Of a DNA stretch of 64,000 bases, positions 1 through 8,694 are shown one piece after another. Source of the DNA: Alphaproteobacteria bacterium (GTDB lineage: Bacteria > Pseudomonadota > Alphaproteobacteria > Caulobacterales > Caulobacteraceae); contig JAHJME010000019.1 of NCBI GenBank assembly GCA_018821435.1, forward strand, positions 62,001-126,000. The letters are read 5' to 3'. A program made the position numbers and the translations under genes. How positions within the stretch are numbered: the stretch's first letter is position 1; each line of letters begins with the position of its first letter. Below the pieces are notes generated by a model, which ran no database searches, was not told the DNA's origin, and saw only the letters and a list, made by a program, of their open reading frames with translations.

Positions 1-543
1 GTGGTCGGTTCGCCGTCCACCTTCTTCCCCGTCCATCTGAGCGACGACCACCAGGTGCCGCCGGAGAACCACGGCGGCCTGCCGACCGAAAGCATGCGCT
101 TCGTTCAGGAGCGGGTGATGCAGCGCTCGCCGCCGTCCGCGCGTCAGGGGCGGAAGCTGTACCTGTCGCGCAAGAGCCGTGGATGGCGGCGCCTGCTCAA
201 CGAGGACGAGATCAGCGCGACCCTGGCCGTGCGGGGCTTCGAGATCCTGTTCCCCGAGACGATGAGTTTCGAGGAGCAGGTGAAGATGTACCAGGGCGCG
301 GAGGTGGTCGTGGCGCCCAACGGATCGTCTCTGCTGAACGCCATCTTCGCGCCGAAGGCCCTCAAGCTCATCGTCCTTTCGCAGCGCGGCCTGTTCAACT
401 GGGCCACCTTTTACGGCCCCATGCACGAGCTGGGGTACGACATGACCTTCGTCTGCAGCGACGAACAGACGGACTACAAGCACGGCGACTACGCGATCCC
501 GCTGGCCCGCCTGATCGCGGCGTTGGACACCCCGCCCGCCTGA
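1..543 (+). CDS. Glycosyltransferase family 61 (DUF563) protein, C-terminal part
   Basis: The frame is open from the window edge, so the true start lies upstream; 180 residues are visible. The part seen ends with the conserved family-61 block: a SFEEQVKMYQGAEVVVAPNGS stretch near residues 90-109, then a SLLNAIFAP-type motif. Proteins of this family transfer sugars onto surface polysaccharide or glycoprotein. It is followed on the same strand by a DegT-type aminotransferase after a gap of about 140 bases, which fits a surface-glycan cluster. The acceptor and donor sugars cannot be read from the sequence. Confidence 0.8.
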   Translation: MVGSPSTFFPVHLSDDHQVPPENHGGLPTESMRFVQERVMQRSPPSARQGRKLYLSRKSRGWRRLLNEDEISATLAVRGFEILFPETMSFEEQVKMYQGAEVVVAPNGSSLLNAIFAPKALKLIVLSQRGLFNWATFYGPMHELGYDMTFVCSDEQTDYKHGDYAIPLARLIAALDTPPA

Positions 544-680
544 CGATGGGAGCCGGGCTGCGCCGTTGACAACCCTCGGCGGCGCACGGATTAGTCCGGG
601 CCTTGAGCCCTAGGCGTTCGGGCGCGCTCACCGGATTGCCGCAGATTCCGGAACCCGCTCGCGGTGGGACCAGCCGTCAT

Positions 681-1790
681 ATGATCACCGCGAAGAAGAT
701 CCCCGTGGCGAAGCCGCGGCTGCCGCCCCTGGCGGCGCTGGCGCCCTACATCGAGCGGATCGATGGCGCGCGCTGGTACTCCAACTTCGGGCCGCTGAAC
801 CAGGAGCTGGAGACTCGTCTGGCCGCCCGGTTCGGCCTCCCCGCCCAGGGCGTCGTCACCATCGCCAACGCGACCGTCGGCCTGAGCGTGGCATTGCGCG
901 CGGCGGGCGCCCAGGCCGGAACGCTGTGCGTGCTGCCCAGCTGGACGTTCTCCGCGTCGGTGCATGCGGCCATCGATGCGGGCCTGACCCCGTTCTTCGC
1001 CGACGTGGACGCCGAGGGCGTGCTGACGCCCGCGATCGTGCGCGACGCCCTCAAGGCGGCCCCGGGAGCGGTCGGCGCGATCATGCCCGTCGCCGTGTGC
1101 GGCCAGCCGATCGACCCCGCGCCCTGGAACGCATTGGCCGACGAGACAGGCCTGCCCGTGGTGCTGGACGCCGCGCCGGGCTTCGACGCTGCCAAGGCCG
1201 GCCAGGGGCTGTCGGTGGTCAGCCTGCATGCGACCAAGATCCTGGGCGTCGGCGAAGGCGGCTTCGCCATGTCGGCGGACCCGGCCCTCGCCGCGACGGT
1301 CCGGCTGCGATCCAACTTCGGCTTCTCGGGCAGCCGCGAGGCCCAGGTCGCCGCGACGAACGGCAAGCTCAGCGAATATGCCGCCGCGATCGGTCTGGCC
1401 GGGCTGGACGAATGGCCGGCGCGGCGCGCGGCGTTCCAGGCGGTGGCCCAGCGGTACCGCCGGAACCTGGCCGACCTGCCGGCCGCGACGCTGCCGGGTG
1501 GGTGGGGCCAGGACTGGCTGTCCACCACCTGCGTGGTTCGCCTCGAGGACCCCGCCGCCACCATGCCGGTGCTGGACGCCCTGCACGCGGCCAGCGTCGA
1601 GACGCGCGCGTGGTGGGGCCGGGGCATGCACACCCATCGGGCGTTCGCGGACTATCCGCGGCTGGCGCTGCCGACCACCGAGCGACTGGCCCAGACGGTC
1701 CTCGGCCTCCCGTTTTTCATCGACATGACGAACGAAGAGATCGACACGGTGTGTACGGCCCTTCGCGAGGAATTGGTCCGTTGCTCCTGA
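681..1790 (+). CDS. DegT/DnrJ/EryC1/StrS-type PLP enzyme (sugar aminotransferase-like)
   Basis: Fold-type I PLP enzyme of 369 residues. The active-site lysine is K186 in SLHATKILGVGEGGF, the typical H-x-T-K...GEGG signature, and the cofactor-pairing aspartate is D163 in VLDAAPG. Such enzymes usually aminate nucleotide-linked keto sugars. The ATG at 681 is preferred to a TTG at 603 because the extra 26 residues look unlike the family. It ends inside the start region of the next gene (TTG at 1781), so the two are probably translationally coupled. It could also be one of the inactive or dehydratase-like DegT members, but the lysine is present. Confidence 0.85.
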   Translation: MITAKKIPVAKPRLPPLAALAPYIERIDGARWYSNFGPLNQELETRLAARFGLPAQGVVTIANATVGLSVALRAAGAQAGTLCVLPSWTFSASVHAAIDAGLTPFFADVDAEGVLTPAIVRDALKAAPGAVGAIMPVAVCGQPIDPAPWNALADETGLPVVLDAAPGFDAAKAGQGLSVVSLHATKILGVGEGGFAMSADPALAATVRLRSNFGFSGSREAQVAATNGKLSEYAAAIGLAGLDEWPARRAAFQAVAQRYRRNLADLPAATLPGGWGQDWLSTTCVVRLEDPAATMPVLDALHAASVETRAWWGRGMHTHRAFADYPRLALPTTERLAQTVLGLPFFIDMTNEEIDTVCTALREELVRCS

Positions 1791-2842
1791 TTTTTCCCGG
1801 CGCCATGCCGGCCGCCATCGAACGGGCCGTGCGCGCCTCCGTCCAGGGGATCGAGGTGGTCGGCGCGTCGTCGGTTCCGGCGGACGCGGTGGCGCAGCAC
1901 TATCCGAGCTGGGCCTTTCTCCCCCGCTACAACGACGCAGGGTTCGAGGCCGCGCTGAAGGCGCTGGTCGACGCGCGCGGCGTCACCAGCATCTACACGC
2001 CCCACACCGTGATCTGGGACCATCTGCGCAAGCTCATGCCCGGGCTCCTGCCGCAGGTGAGCCTGGAGAGCGCGGAGCCCTTCACCGAGGAGATCGCGTC
2101 CTATCGCGCGCTCTTGAAGCGCCGCGACACCGCGGGCGCCCTGGACGGACTCGCCTCTCCCATGCCCCTGGCGGCGGCGCTGACACCGGCCGAGATGGCG
2201 GGCCTGATGCGTTTCGCCGGCAGTGTCCCGGGGCTGTGCAGCGAGGAGAAGATCCTGGCGCTGGCCGCCGCGGCGCGGCTCGCGCCGGTCGGCGACGTCG
2301 TCGAGTTGGGGTCGTGGTGGGGCAAGTCGGCCGTGGCGCTGGGCTGGCTGGCGCGCCGCTACGCCATCGGCAAACTGCTGTGCGTGGACCCGTGGGATCT
2401 GGGCGAGGCCACCCAGGTCAACGAGGACGTCAACGCCCAGACCGCCAAATGGGACATGGAAGAGGTGCTGGCCGTCTTCCAGACCAATCTCGCGATGCTG
2501 GCGGGCGACGCCAACTACCTGCGCCTGCCGTCCCGGGACGCGGCGGGCGTCTATGCGAGCACCCGGACGGCGACGACCGAGGCCTTCGGCGAGACCCGCT
2601 ATGCCGGCGCCATCGCCATGCTGCACATCGACGCCAACCACGAGCTGGAACCTGTGCGTGAGGATGTGCGGCTGTGGGCGCCGCTGGTCGCGCCCGGCGG
2701 CTGGGCGATCCTGGACGACTACCAGTGGCCGTTCGGCGACGGTCCCCGGATCGCCGGCGACGAACTGCTGGCCGCCTGGGGCGACGACGTGACCACCTCG
2801 TTCGTGGCCGGGACCGCGCTGTTCATTCAGCGGCGTCCCTGA
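1781..2842 (+). CDS. Class I SAM-dependent methyltransferase with extra N-terminal domain
   Basis: 353 residues from a TTG start that overlaps the preceding stop by 10 bases; the next in-frame ATG is 1805. The TTG is preferred because it gives MLLIFPGAMPA, a sensible first beta strand. Residues about 1-130 form a domain I cannot name (Rossmann-like or ATP-grasp-like start). From about 150 there is a methyltransferase-24-type fold: motif I VVELGSWWGKSAVALGWLA, then LLCVDPWD, then MLHIDANHELEPVREDV and GGWAILDDY. This type methylates sugars or small molecules in polysaccharide clusters. Seven bases separate it from the next gene. Confidence 0.75.
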   Translation: MLLIFPGAMPAAIERAVRASVQGIEVVGASSVPADAVAQHYPSWAFLPRYNDAGFEAALKALVDARGVTSIYTPHTVIWDHLRKLMPGLLPQVSLESAEPFTEEIASYRALLKRRDTAGALDGLASPMPLAAALTPAEMAGLMRFAGSVPGLCSEEKILALAAAARLAPVGDVVELGSWWGKSAVALGWLARRYAIGKLLCVDPWDLGEATQVNEDVNAQTAKWDMEEVLAVFQTNLAMLAGDANYLRLPSRDAAGVYASTRTATTEAFGETRYAGAIAMLHIDANHELEPVREDVRLWAPLVAPGGWAILDDYQWPFGDGPRIAGDELLAAWGDDVTTSFVAGTALFIQRRP

Positions 2843-2849
2843 TCGGACC

Positions 2850-3893
2850 ATGTCCGCGTCCGACGAGACCCTCTCGGGCGCTACGCCGCTCAAGCCGATC
2901 GGCGGATTCATCGGGCTGGCGTCCGCGGACGCCCCCCCGGGGCGGACAGCGGACTTCGGCGGACAGCACGTCCTCCAATTCTGGAACGCGCGCGCGGCGC
3001 TGGCGCACCTGCTGGCCAGCCTTGGCGTAGGCCGGATCTGGATGCCGTCCTACATCTGCGGCGAACCCGCCCTCGCCGCCGCCGAAGCCGGCTGCCAGGT
3101 GCTGTTCTATCCGGTCGGCGCCGGCCTGATCCCGGATGGCGACGTCCTGGCGCGCGGCCTGCGCGCCGGTGACGCCGTGCTGGGGGTCGACTATTTCGGC
3201 GCGCCGTCGCCCGTCCTGCCGGACCTGGCCCAGCGCATCCCCGACATGACCTGGATCCAGGATCGGGCCCAGGCGCCGTGGCCCGACCCCGCGCCCTGGG
3301 GCGCCCACATCCTGTACAGCCCCCGCAAGGTGGTGGGGGCGGCGGACGGCGGGGTGCTGGTGTCGCGGGACGGCCCCGTGCCGCCGCCGCAATGGGCGCC
3401 AGACCCCGACCAGAGCCGGCTCGAACCCGCCCGCCTGCGCGCCGAAGACCCGTTGGGCGTTCACGGCGACATCTGGTTTCCCGCCTATCGCGCGGCCGAG
3501 GCGGCGATGAGCTGCGCGCCCCGGCCGATGAGCAACCTGTCCCGGTCCGTCATCGACGCCCTGGACCTAAACGCCATCGCCGCGCGCCGGCGTCGCAACG
3601 CCGGGATCCTGCTGTCGCGAGTCGGAAGCGCAGCCCTGTTCCAGCCCGATCGCCTGCTGGCCGGCGCGCCGCTGGGCGTCCCGGTGCTGACCGACGACGC
3701 GGGCGCTGTCGTCGCGCGAATGGCGCGGGACCGCGTCTTCTGCGCCCGTCACTGGGCCGACTTGCCCTCGCCCGCGGCCGACTTCCCCGCGGAGCACGCC
3801 CTGTCCCGCCGCCTGCTCACCCTGCCCTGCGACCACCGCTACGACGACGACGACATGGTCCGCGTGGCCGAGACGTTCCTGGCGCGCCGATGA
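2850..3893 (+). CDS. Divergent DegT-like PLP enzyme
   Basis: 347 residues. It aligns by eye with the DegT aminotransferase fold: a WMPSYICGEPALAAAEAG segment (the usual P-S-Y...N/E block), an aspartate at D138 (WIQDRAQAP), and a candidate Schiff-base lysine K160 in YSPRKVVGAADGGVLV. It differs strongly from the DegT protein at 681-1790, so the pair is not a recent duplication. The stop overlaps the next start (ATGA), showing tight coupling to the GNAT gene. The role is inferred as amino-sugar formation or transfer in glycan synthesis; the substrate is unknown. Confidence 0.7.
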   Translation: MSASDETLSGATPLKPIGGFIGLASADAPPGRTADFGGQHVLQFWNARAALAHLLASLGVGRIWMPSYICGEPALAAAEAGCQVLFYPVGAGLIPDGDVLARGLRAGDAVLGVDYFGAPSPVLPDLAQRIPDMTWIQDRAQAPWPDPAPWGAHILYSPRKVVGAADGGVLVSRDGPVPPPQWAPDPDQSRLEPARLRAEDPLGVHGDIWFPAYRAAEAAMSCAPRPMSNLSRSVIDALDLNAIAARRRRNAGILLSRVGSAALFQPDRLLAGAPLGVPVLTDDAGAVVARMARDRVFCARHWADLPSPAADFPAEHALSRRLLTLPCDHRYDDDDMVRVAETFLARR

Positions 3894-4768
3894 CCCATCC
3901 CTACGCCAGCGCCGCCTACGCCGAGGTGTTCCGCGAGGCGGCCCGCCCGCTCTGGGTTCCGGCCTGGGGCGCCCATGTCCTGACCCGCGACATTGCCGGC
4001 GGCGGCCGCGACGCCATGGGCGTCTATCCGCTGACCGCCTTCGGACCGGGCGCCGATCTTCGCGCCGGCCTCGACATGCTGCGGGCCCAGGGCCTGGTGT
4101 CGGTGGGGCTGGTGCCGGACCCGGCGACGGCGCCCGTCGACATCGAGGCCGTCTTCGGCCTCTGCGTCCCGTTCAAGACCCATCTGCTGGTCGATTACGG
4201 CCGGGAAGTCCGGTTCTCCAAGCACCACCGCTACGAGGTGAAGAAGGCGTTGCGGGACGTGTCGGTCCAGACCGTGACCCTGGTCGATCACCTGGACGCC
4301 TGGCGCGGCCTCTACGCCGCGCTCACCGAACGTCACGAGATCGGCGGGATGACCGCCTTCTCGCCCGAGGCGTTCGAACGGATGGCCGAGGTGGAGAACC
4401 TCACGGCCGTGGCCGCCTTCGCCGAGGGCGCGATCGTCTCCATGCATCTCTGGATCACCGATCCGGCCAGCGGCCACGGCTACAGCCTGTTGGCCGCCAG
4501 CAGCGCCGAGGGCTATCGGCGCTCCGCGGCCTATGCGGTCTACGACGCCTCGATCCGCCTGTTCGCGGGCTTGAAGACCCTGAACCTGGGCGCCGGCGCC
4601 GGGCTGGCAACGGACGACGACGGCCTGACCCGGTTCAAGAAGGGCTTTGCCAACGCCGAGGCCCAGGCCGTCTTCTGCGGCGCCATCCTCGACGAGGCGC
4701 GGTATGCGGCGCTGAGCGGCGGCGTGACGACGACGGCCACGCCGTTCCCGGCCTATCGGTTCGCCTGA
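3890..4768 (+). CDS. FemAB-like GNAT acyltransferase
   Basis: 292 residues starting at the ATG that overlaps the previous stop. The C-terminal half has the FemAB/GNAT pattern: a substrate-facing strand (TAVAAFAEGAIVSMHLWI), a Y-x-L-L-A-A-S block, and the late LNLGAGAGL...DGLTRFKKGFANA segment that resembles the (G)G....L..FK.gF ending of GNAT members used with sugars or peptides. It probably acylates an amino sugar made by the neighbouring DegT enzymes. It is the last plus-strand gene before a convergent dioxygenase gene that ends one base away. Confidence 0.7.
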   Translation: MTHPYASAAYAEVFREAARPLWVPAWGAHVLTRDIAGGGRDAMGVYPLTAFGPGADLRAGLDMLRAQGLVSVGLVPDPATAPVDIEAVFGLCVPFKTHLLVDYGREVRFSKHHRYEVKKALRDVSVQTVTLVDHLDAWRGLYAALTERHEIGGMTAFSPEAFERMAEVENLTAVAAFAEGAIVSMHLWITDPASGHGYSLLAASSAEGYRRSAAYAVYDASIRLFAGLKTLNLGAGAGLATDDDGLTRFKKGFANAEAQAVFCGAILDEARYAALSGGVTTTATPFPAYRFA

Positions 4769-4769
4769 G

Positions 4770-5561
4770 CTAGTCCTGTCCGGGCTTGTAGAGCCGACGC
4801 TCGACCGGCTGGTACCACTCATCCAGGCTGGCGGGTACGCGGGCGTCCCAGCCCAGCATCTGGCGCAGGCGCGGCTCCATTTTCACCACCCGCTCCTCGC
4901 CGAAGAACCGGATGAAATCGAACTGCGGCTTGATCATCGCCTTGCTGAAGGTGAGCGTGATCGCGCGGCGCGGCGTGTCCGTGCGGTTCTGGCCGGCGGC
5001 GTGCCACAGGTTGGAGTCGAAGAGACAGATCGTCCCGGCCTTGCCTGTCAGCCGGTCCGAGTCGCGCGCGAACGCCTCGGGCGACGGACGGTCAGGCCGG
5101 GCGTGGGAGCCGGTCAGCAGGTGCGTCGCGCCGTTCTCCAGCGTGAAGTCGTCGAGCATGACCAGCATGTTGAGGATCAGCTTCAGTTCGCCCGTGAACG
5201 TCCGGACATCGCGATGCAGGTTCATCGCGTAGGAGGCGGCGTCCTTGTGCGTCACCACCGCGCCGAAGCTGTTCAGGATGTACTGGCTCTGGAAGAAGGC
5301 CTCGATCTGCGCGTCGAGGGAGTAACGAGTGAGGAAGTCCATGAACGGGCCTTCGAACACCAGGACGTGGTGGGCGGTGCCCTCGGTGTTCGGCAGTCCG
5401 TTGCGCAGCTGCACCTCGCGGCATTGCGCACAGGCGTCGTCGAGCGCGGCGCGGAGTTGCTTGAGCTCGGGCTCGGGAACGACCGAGTCGAACCGGGACC
5501 AGCCCTGAGTCCGCATCTCCCGAAGGAAGTCCGGCGCGCTCTTAATTTCACCGCTGGGCAT
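4770..5561 (-). CDS. Phytanoyl-CoA dioxygenase (PhyH)-family Fe(II)/2-oxoglutarate oxygenase
   Basis: 263 residues. The iron-binding facial triad is visible: H116 and D118 in NLHRDVRTF and the distal H187 in NLWHAAGQN; a conserved arginine follows in TPRRAITL, expected to hold 2-oxoglutarate. Members hydroxylate lipids, sugars or small molecules. It lies on the minus strand, convergent with the GNAT gene and divergent from the formyltransferase gene, inside an otherwise plus-strand glycan cluster. A hydroxylation step on a sugar or lipid carrier is my inference from context. Confidence 0.85.
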   Translation of the reverse strand: MPSGEIKSAPDFLREMRTQGWSRFDSVVPEPELKQLRAALDDACAQCREVQLRNGLPNTEGTAHHVLVFEGPFMDFLTRYSLDAQIEAFFQSQYILNSFGAVVTHKDAASYAMNLHRDVRTFTGELKLILNMLVMLDDFTLENGATHLLTGSHARPDRPSPEAFARDSDRLTGKAGTICLFDSNLWHAAGQNRTDTPRRAITLTFSKAMIKPQFDFIRFFGEERVVKMEPRLRQMLGWDARVPASLDEWYQPVERRLYKPGQD

Positions 5562-5637
5562 ACTCTTCCTCGGGAACGCCGCACATAATGGAAAGCGGAC
5601 CGCGGCCCCTTAGGACCAGGATACCTTCGAACTCGCG

Positions 5638-6492
5638 ATGAAAAAGAAAATCGTCTTCATCGGCAATCGCGCCCTGGTCCTGGATGTCTGCCTCCAGGAC
5701 CCCGACTGGGACGTCGGCGCCATCTTCGCGCATCGGGACAGTTTCCTGGAGACCGAGCTGGCCGCCCGCCCGCTCGCGCACACGGCCTTCACGTTCGCGG
5801 ACAGGGAAGCGGTCCTGCAACGCCTTGAGGCCATGGACTTCGACATCCTGGTGTCCAACGGCTGCCCGTTCATCCTGCCCATTGCGCGCCTGAGCCGCCC
5901 GAACCGGCTGTTCATCAACACCCATCCCTCGCTGTTGCCGGACCTGAAGGGTCCCCACCCCATCAACGCGCTGTTCCTGCAGGGTCACCACGAGTTCGGC
6001 GCCACGACCCACGAGATGGTCGAGGAGGTGGATGCCGGCGAGATCCTCGCCCAGGTGCGCGTTCCGCTGACGCCAGACCTGGATGCGGGTCTGGTCTATC
6101 GCCTATCGTTCCAGCTGGAGGCCGAGGCGTTCCGGCAGGCGGTAGCGGCGCTCAAGGCGGCGGATTATCGCTGGACCGGCCGGCCTCAGACGGCCGCGAC
6201 CTCCTTTTACAAGCGCACGGTCGCCGACCAGACAGCCGACGCAGGCCGAGAGTCCGCGCTGGAGATCGAGACGAAGATCCGCGCGTTCGGCATCCGCTCG
6301 CTCGGCACGACCCTGACCACGCTGGACGGCGCCTACCGCGTCTTCGAGGGCTGCGCCGTGACCCACCAGGAAGCCGTCCGGCGATTCGGACGGGGCACGC
6401 CTGGCGCCGTGGTGCTGGCCTACGACGGCAAGCTGCTGGTCGAGACCCGGGACGGCCTCATCAAGCTGATGGTCTACGACAAGCTGAACTGA
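5638..6492 (+). CDS. Formyltransferase-family protein, probably sugar N-formyltransferase
   Basis: 284 residues. The catalytic formyltransferase triad is intact: N94 and H96 in INTHPSLLPDLKGPHPIN and D132 in EEVDAGEIL. The N-terminal half is the 10-formyl-tetrahydrofolate binding fold (MKKKIVFIGN start). The protein is short for methionyl-tRNA formyltransferase and carries an unusual C-terminal part (residues about 200-284). With two DegT-like enzymes nearby, N-formylation of an amino sugar is the most likely reaction. A 76-base gap separates it from the divergent PhyH gene and should hold both promoters. Confidence 0.8.
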   Translation: MKKKIVFIGNRALVLDVCLQDPDWDVGAIFAHRDSFLETELAARPLAHTAFTFADREAVLQRLEAMDFDILVSNGCPFILPIARLSRPNRLFINTHPSLLPDLKGPHPINALFLQGHHEFGATTHEMVEEVDAGEILAQVRVPLTPDLDAGLVYRLSFQLEAEAFRQAVAALKAADYRWTGRPQTAATSFYKRTVADQTADAGRESALEIETKIRAFGIRSLGTTLTTLDGAYRVFEGCAVTHQEAVRRFGRGTPGAVVLAYDGKLLVETRDGLIKLMVYDKLN

Positions 6493-6536
6493 CCGGCCGG
6501 CTTGACGTCCTCCGGCGGACGCTCCAGACCTGACCC

Positions 6537-7268
6537 ATGAGCGTGCGCGACTACAACCAGGAACACCGCGATACGGCGGACAAGAAGTACTTCTACGACT
6601 TCGATGCGATCCTGCGCCGCTACATGATGCAGACGTTCGAGCCCTTCCTGGTCCCGGGCAAGTCCCTGGAGCTCGGCTGCTACAAGGGCGACTTCACCGA
6701 GATCCTCGCCGAGCGCCTGCCGGACCTGACCGTGGTCGAGGCCTCCGACGAACTGATCGAGCACACCCGGCAACGGGTGCGGAAGGACGTGACGTTCGTC
6801 CACTCCACGTTCGAGACGCTGGAGCCCGCAGATCGCTACGACTCGGTCTTCCTGGTGCACACCCTGGAGCACCTGGACAATCCCATCGAGGTGCTGAGCG
6901 CGATCAACGGCTGGCTGTCCGAGCGCGGCCGGCTGTTCCTGGCCGTTCCGAACGCCAACGCCGCCTCCCGCCAGATCGCGGTGAAGATGGGCCTCATCTC
7001 GCACAACGCCGCCGTCACCGAGAGCGAGGCGGTGCATGGCCATCGCTGCACCTATGCGCTGGACACTCTTGAGCGCGACGCCAAGGCGGCGGGCCTCCGG
7101 GTGGTGCAGCGGGGTGGCGTGATTTTCAAGCCGCTCGCCAATTTCCAGTTCGACAAGGCGCTCGCGGACGGCACGATCAGCGATGCCTATGTCGAAGGCT
7201 GCTACCAACTCGGAATGGTCTATCCCGACCTCTGCGCCAGCGTGTACCTGATCTGCGAGAAGGGCTGA
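6537..7268 (+). CDS. Class I SAM-dependent methyltransferase
   Basis: 243 residues beginning at an ATG 44 bases after the formyltransferase gene. Motif I is KSLELGCYKGDFTEIL (about residues 42-57), followed by TVVEASDELI, FVHSTFETLEP and the DSVFLVHTLEHLDNP motif IV block of methyltransferase-11/23 proteins. The C-terminal half resembles methyltransferases of polysaccharide clusters. The substrate is not evident; a glycan-terminal or sugar-nucleotide methylation would fit the context. Confidence 0.8.
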   Translation: MSVRDYNQEHRDTADKKYFYDFDAILRRYMMQTFEPFLVPGKSLELGCYKGDFTEILAERLPDLTVVEASDELIEHTRQRVRKDVTFVHSTFETLEPADRYDSVFLVHTLEHLDNPIEVLSAINGWLSERGRLFLAVPNANAASRQIAVKMGLISHNAAVTESEAVHGHRCTYALDTLERDAKAAGLRVVQRGGVIFKPLANFQFDKALADGTISDAYVEGCYQLGMVYPDLCASVYLICEKG

Positions 7269-7287
7269 CGCAAAGGGATCGAGCGCG

Positions 7288-8583
7288 TTGAGGTTCGTCT
7301 ATCAGAACACCGAGCTGGAGCGCGAGCTGGACGGCGCCACGACGCCGGACGCGCTGGAAGCCGTCTTCCAGAAGATCGCGCAGATTCCGCGCCTGTTCCG
7401 AACGCCGGCCATCTACGGCCAGAAGCTGTTCGCCAAGGGCTTCGACGCGCTGATCCCGCGCGTGGCGGCGCGGCTGCGGCTCGAGGACCAGCCGTCGCCG
7501 CCCAAGTCGAACGACAACGTCTGCATTCTGGCGACGCGGTTCTATCCCTCGGGCGGGCACACCCGGGTCGCGCAGGACATCATCGGCCGGCTGCAACCCG
7601 CCGGCGTCTCCACCGTCCTCACCGACATAACCGACGAGCTGCGCTACCGGCCGCTGCTGAACCAGGCCACCAACCAGACCTTCCTGGGAGAACGGGCCCT
7701 GGTCCTGCTGTCGTCCAAGCTGTTGGTCGAGCGCGTGCTGGAAACCTACATGATCCTGAAGGCCATGCGCCCGTCGCGGATCGTCCTGATGAGCCATCCG
7801 ATGGACATCGTGGCCGTGCTGGCTGCCTGGCCGTTCCGCGACATCGTCGAGTTCGTCCATCACGCCGACCACATTCCAAGCCTGGGGGCGACGCTGCCGT
7901 TCTCGGCCCACGCCGACCTGACCTACACCTGCCACCTCGCCTGCCGCGAGGCCGGGCTGGACGCCGTGTACGCCGGCATGACCGCGCCGACGGCGCAACC
8001 GACCACGCCGCTCACCCCCAAGACCGGCCTGCGGATCGCCACCTGCGGCGTCATCCACAAGTACCAGGGCAAGGGCCGTTATCGCTGGGCGGACTATGCG
8101 GTGGCCGCGCTGCGGCAGCCGGGCGTGGAGCTGGTCCATATCGGCAGCACCGACGAGGCGTTCCAGAACGAGCTGCGCAACGCGCTGGGCGCGGCCAAGA
8201 TCTCGCTGGACCGGTACATCCTGGCGGGCTTCCAGCCAAACCTGCCGGCGGAGCTCGGGAAATGGGAGGCCGACATCTACCTGTCGAGCTATCCGGAACC
8301 CGGGGGCAAGGCCAACCTCGAGGCCATGAGCGCCGGCGTGCCGACCATCGTGCCGATCGACGCCAACCTGCCGCCGCTGATCCGATACCGGCTGCCCATG
8401 CCGCACTGGGTGACCGTCAACCGGCCGGACCGGCTGGGCGACGCCATCGCCGAGGTCCAGCGGCTCGCGGCGACGATGGGCGAGACGGAACGGACGATCA
8501 TCGCCCGCGAAGCCATCCGCTTCGACGACTTCGCCGCGGGCCGCCGCCCGCCGGGGACGCCCGAAGGCGACCGCCTGCCCTGA
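7288..8583 (+). CDS. Glycosyltransferase (GT-B-like, group 1 type)
   Basis: 431 residues from a TTG start at 7288, 19 bases after the methyltransferase stop. Residues about 75-100 hold an ILATRFYPSGGHTRVAQDI donor/acceptor loop. The C-terminal half has the GT-B nucleotide-sugar pattern YLSSYPEPGGKANLEAMSAG followed by VPTIVP, where the E in PEPGGKANLEAM corresponds to the EX7E-type region. An N-terminal extension of about 70 residues is not recognised. It is the last gene of the glycan cluster in this window. Confidence 0.75.
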   Translation: MRFVYQNTELERELDGATTPDALEAVFQKIAQIPRLFRTPAIYGQKLFAKGFDALIPRVAARLRLEDQPSPPKSNDNVCILATRFYPSGGHTRVAQDIIGRLQPAGVSTVLTDITDELRYRPLLNQATNQTFLGERALVLLSSKLLVERVLETYMILKAMRPSRIVLMSHPMDIVAVLAAWPFRDIVEFVHHADHIPSLGATLPFSAHADLTYTCHLACREAGLDAVYAGMTAPTAQPTTPLTPKTGLRIATCGVIHKYQGKGRYRWADYAVAALRQPGVELVHIGSTDEAFQNELRNALGAAKISLDRYILAGFQPNLPAELGKWEADIYLSSYPEPGGKANLEAMSAGVPTIVPIDANLPPLIRYRLPMPHWVTVNRPDRLGDAIAEVQRLAATMGETERTIIAREAIRFDDFAAGRRPPGTPEGDRLP

Positions 8584-8694
8584 CGCCTGAGAGGGGGTCA
8601 GGCCAGCTGGCGTCACGGCGACCGCATTGTCGAAGCGGACGCTTTCGTCGAGAACGGCTGAACGCATAACGACTGACGCGGGGAGGCTACGGCG

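Noticed and set aside
603..680. Upstream TTG start for the first DegT-type gene
   Set aside because: The extra 26 residues are Arg/Pro-rich, unlike the family; the ATG at 681 fits better.
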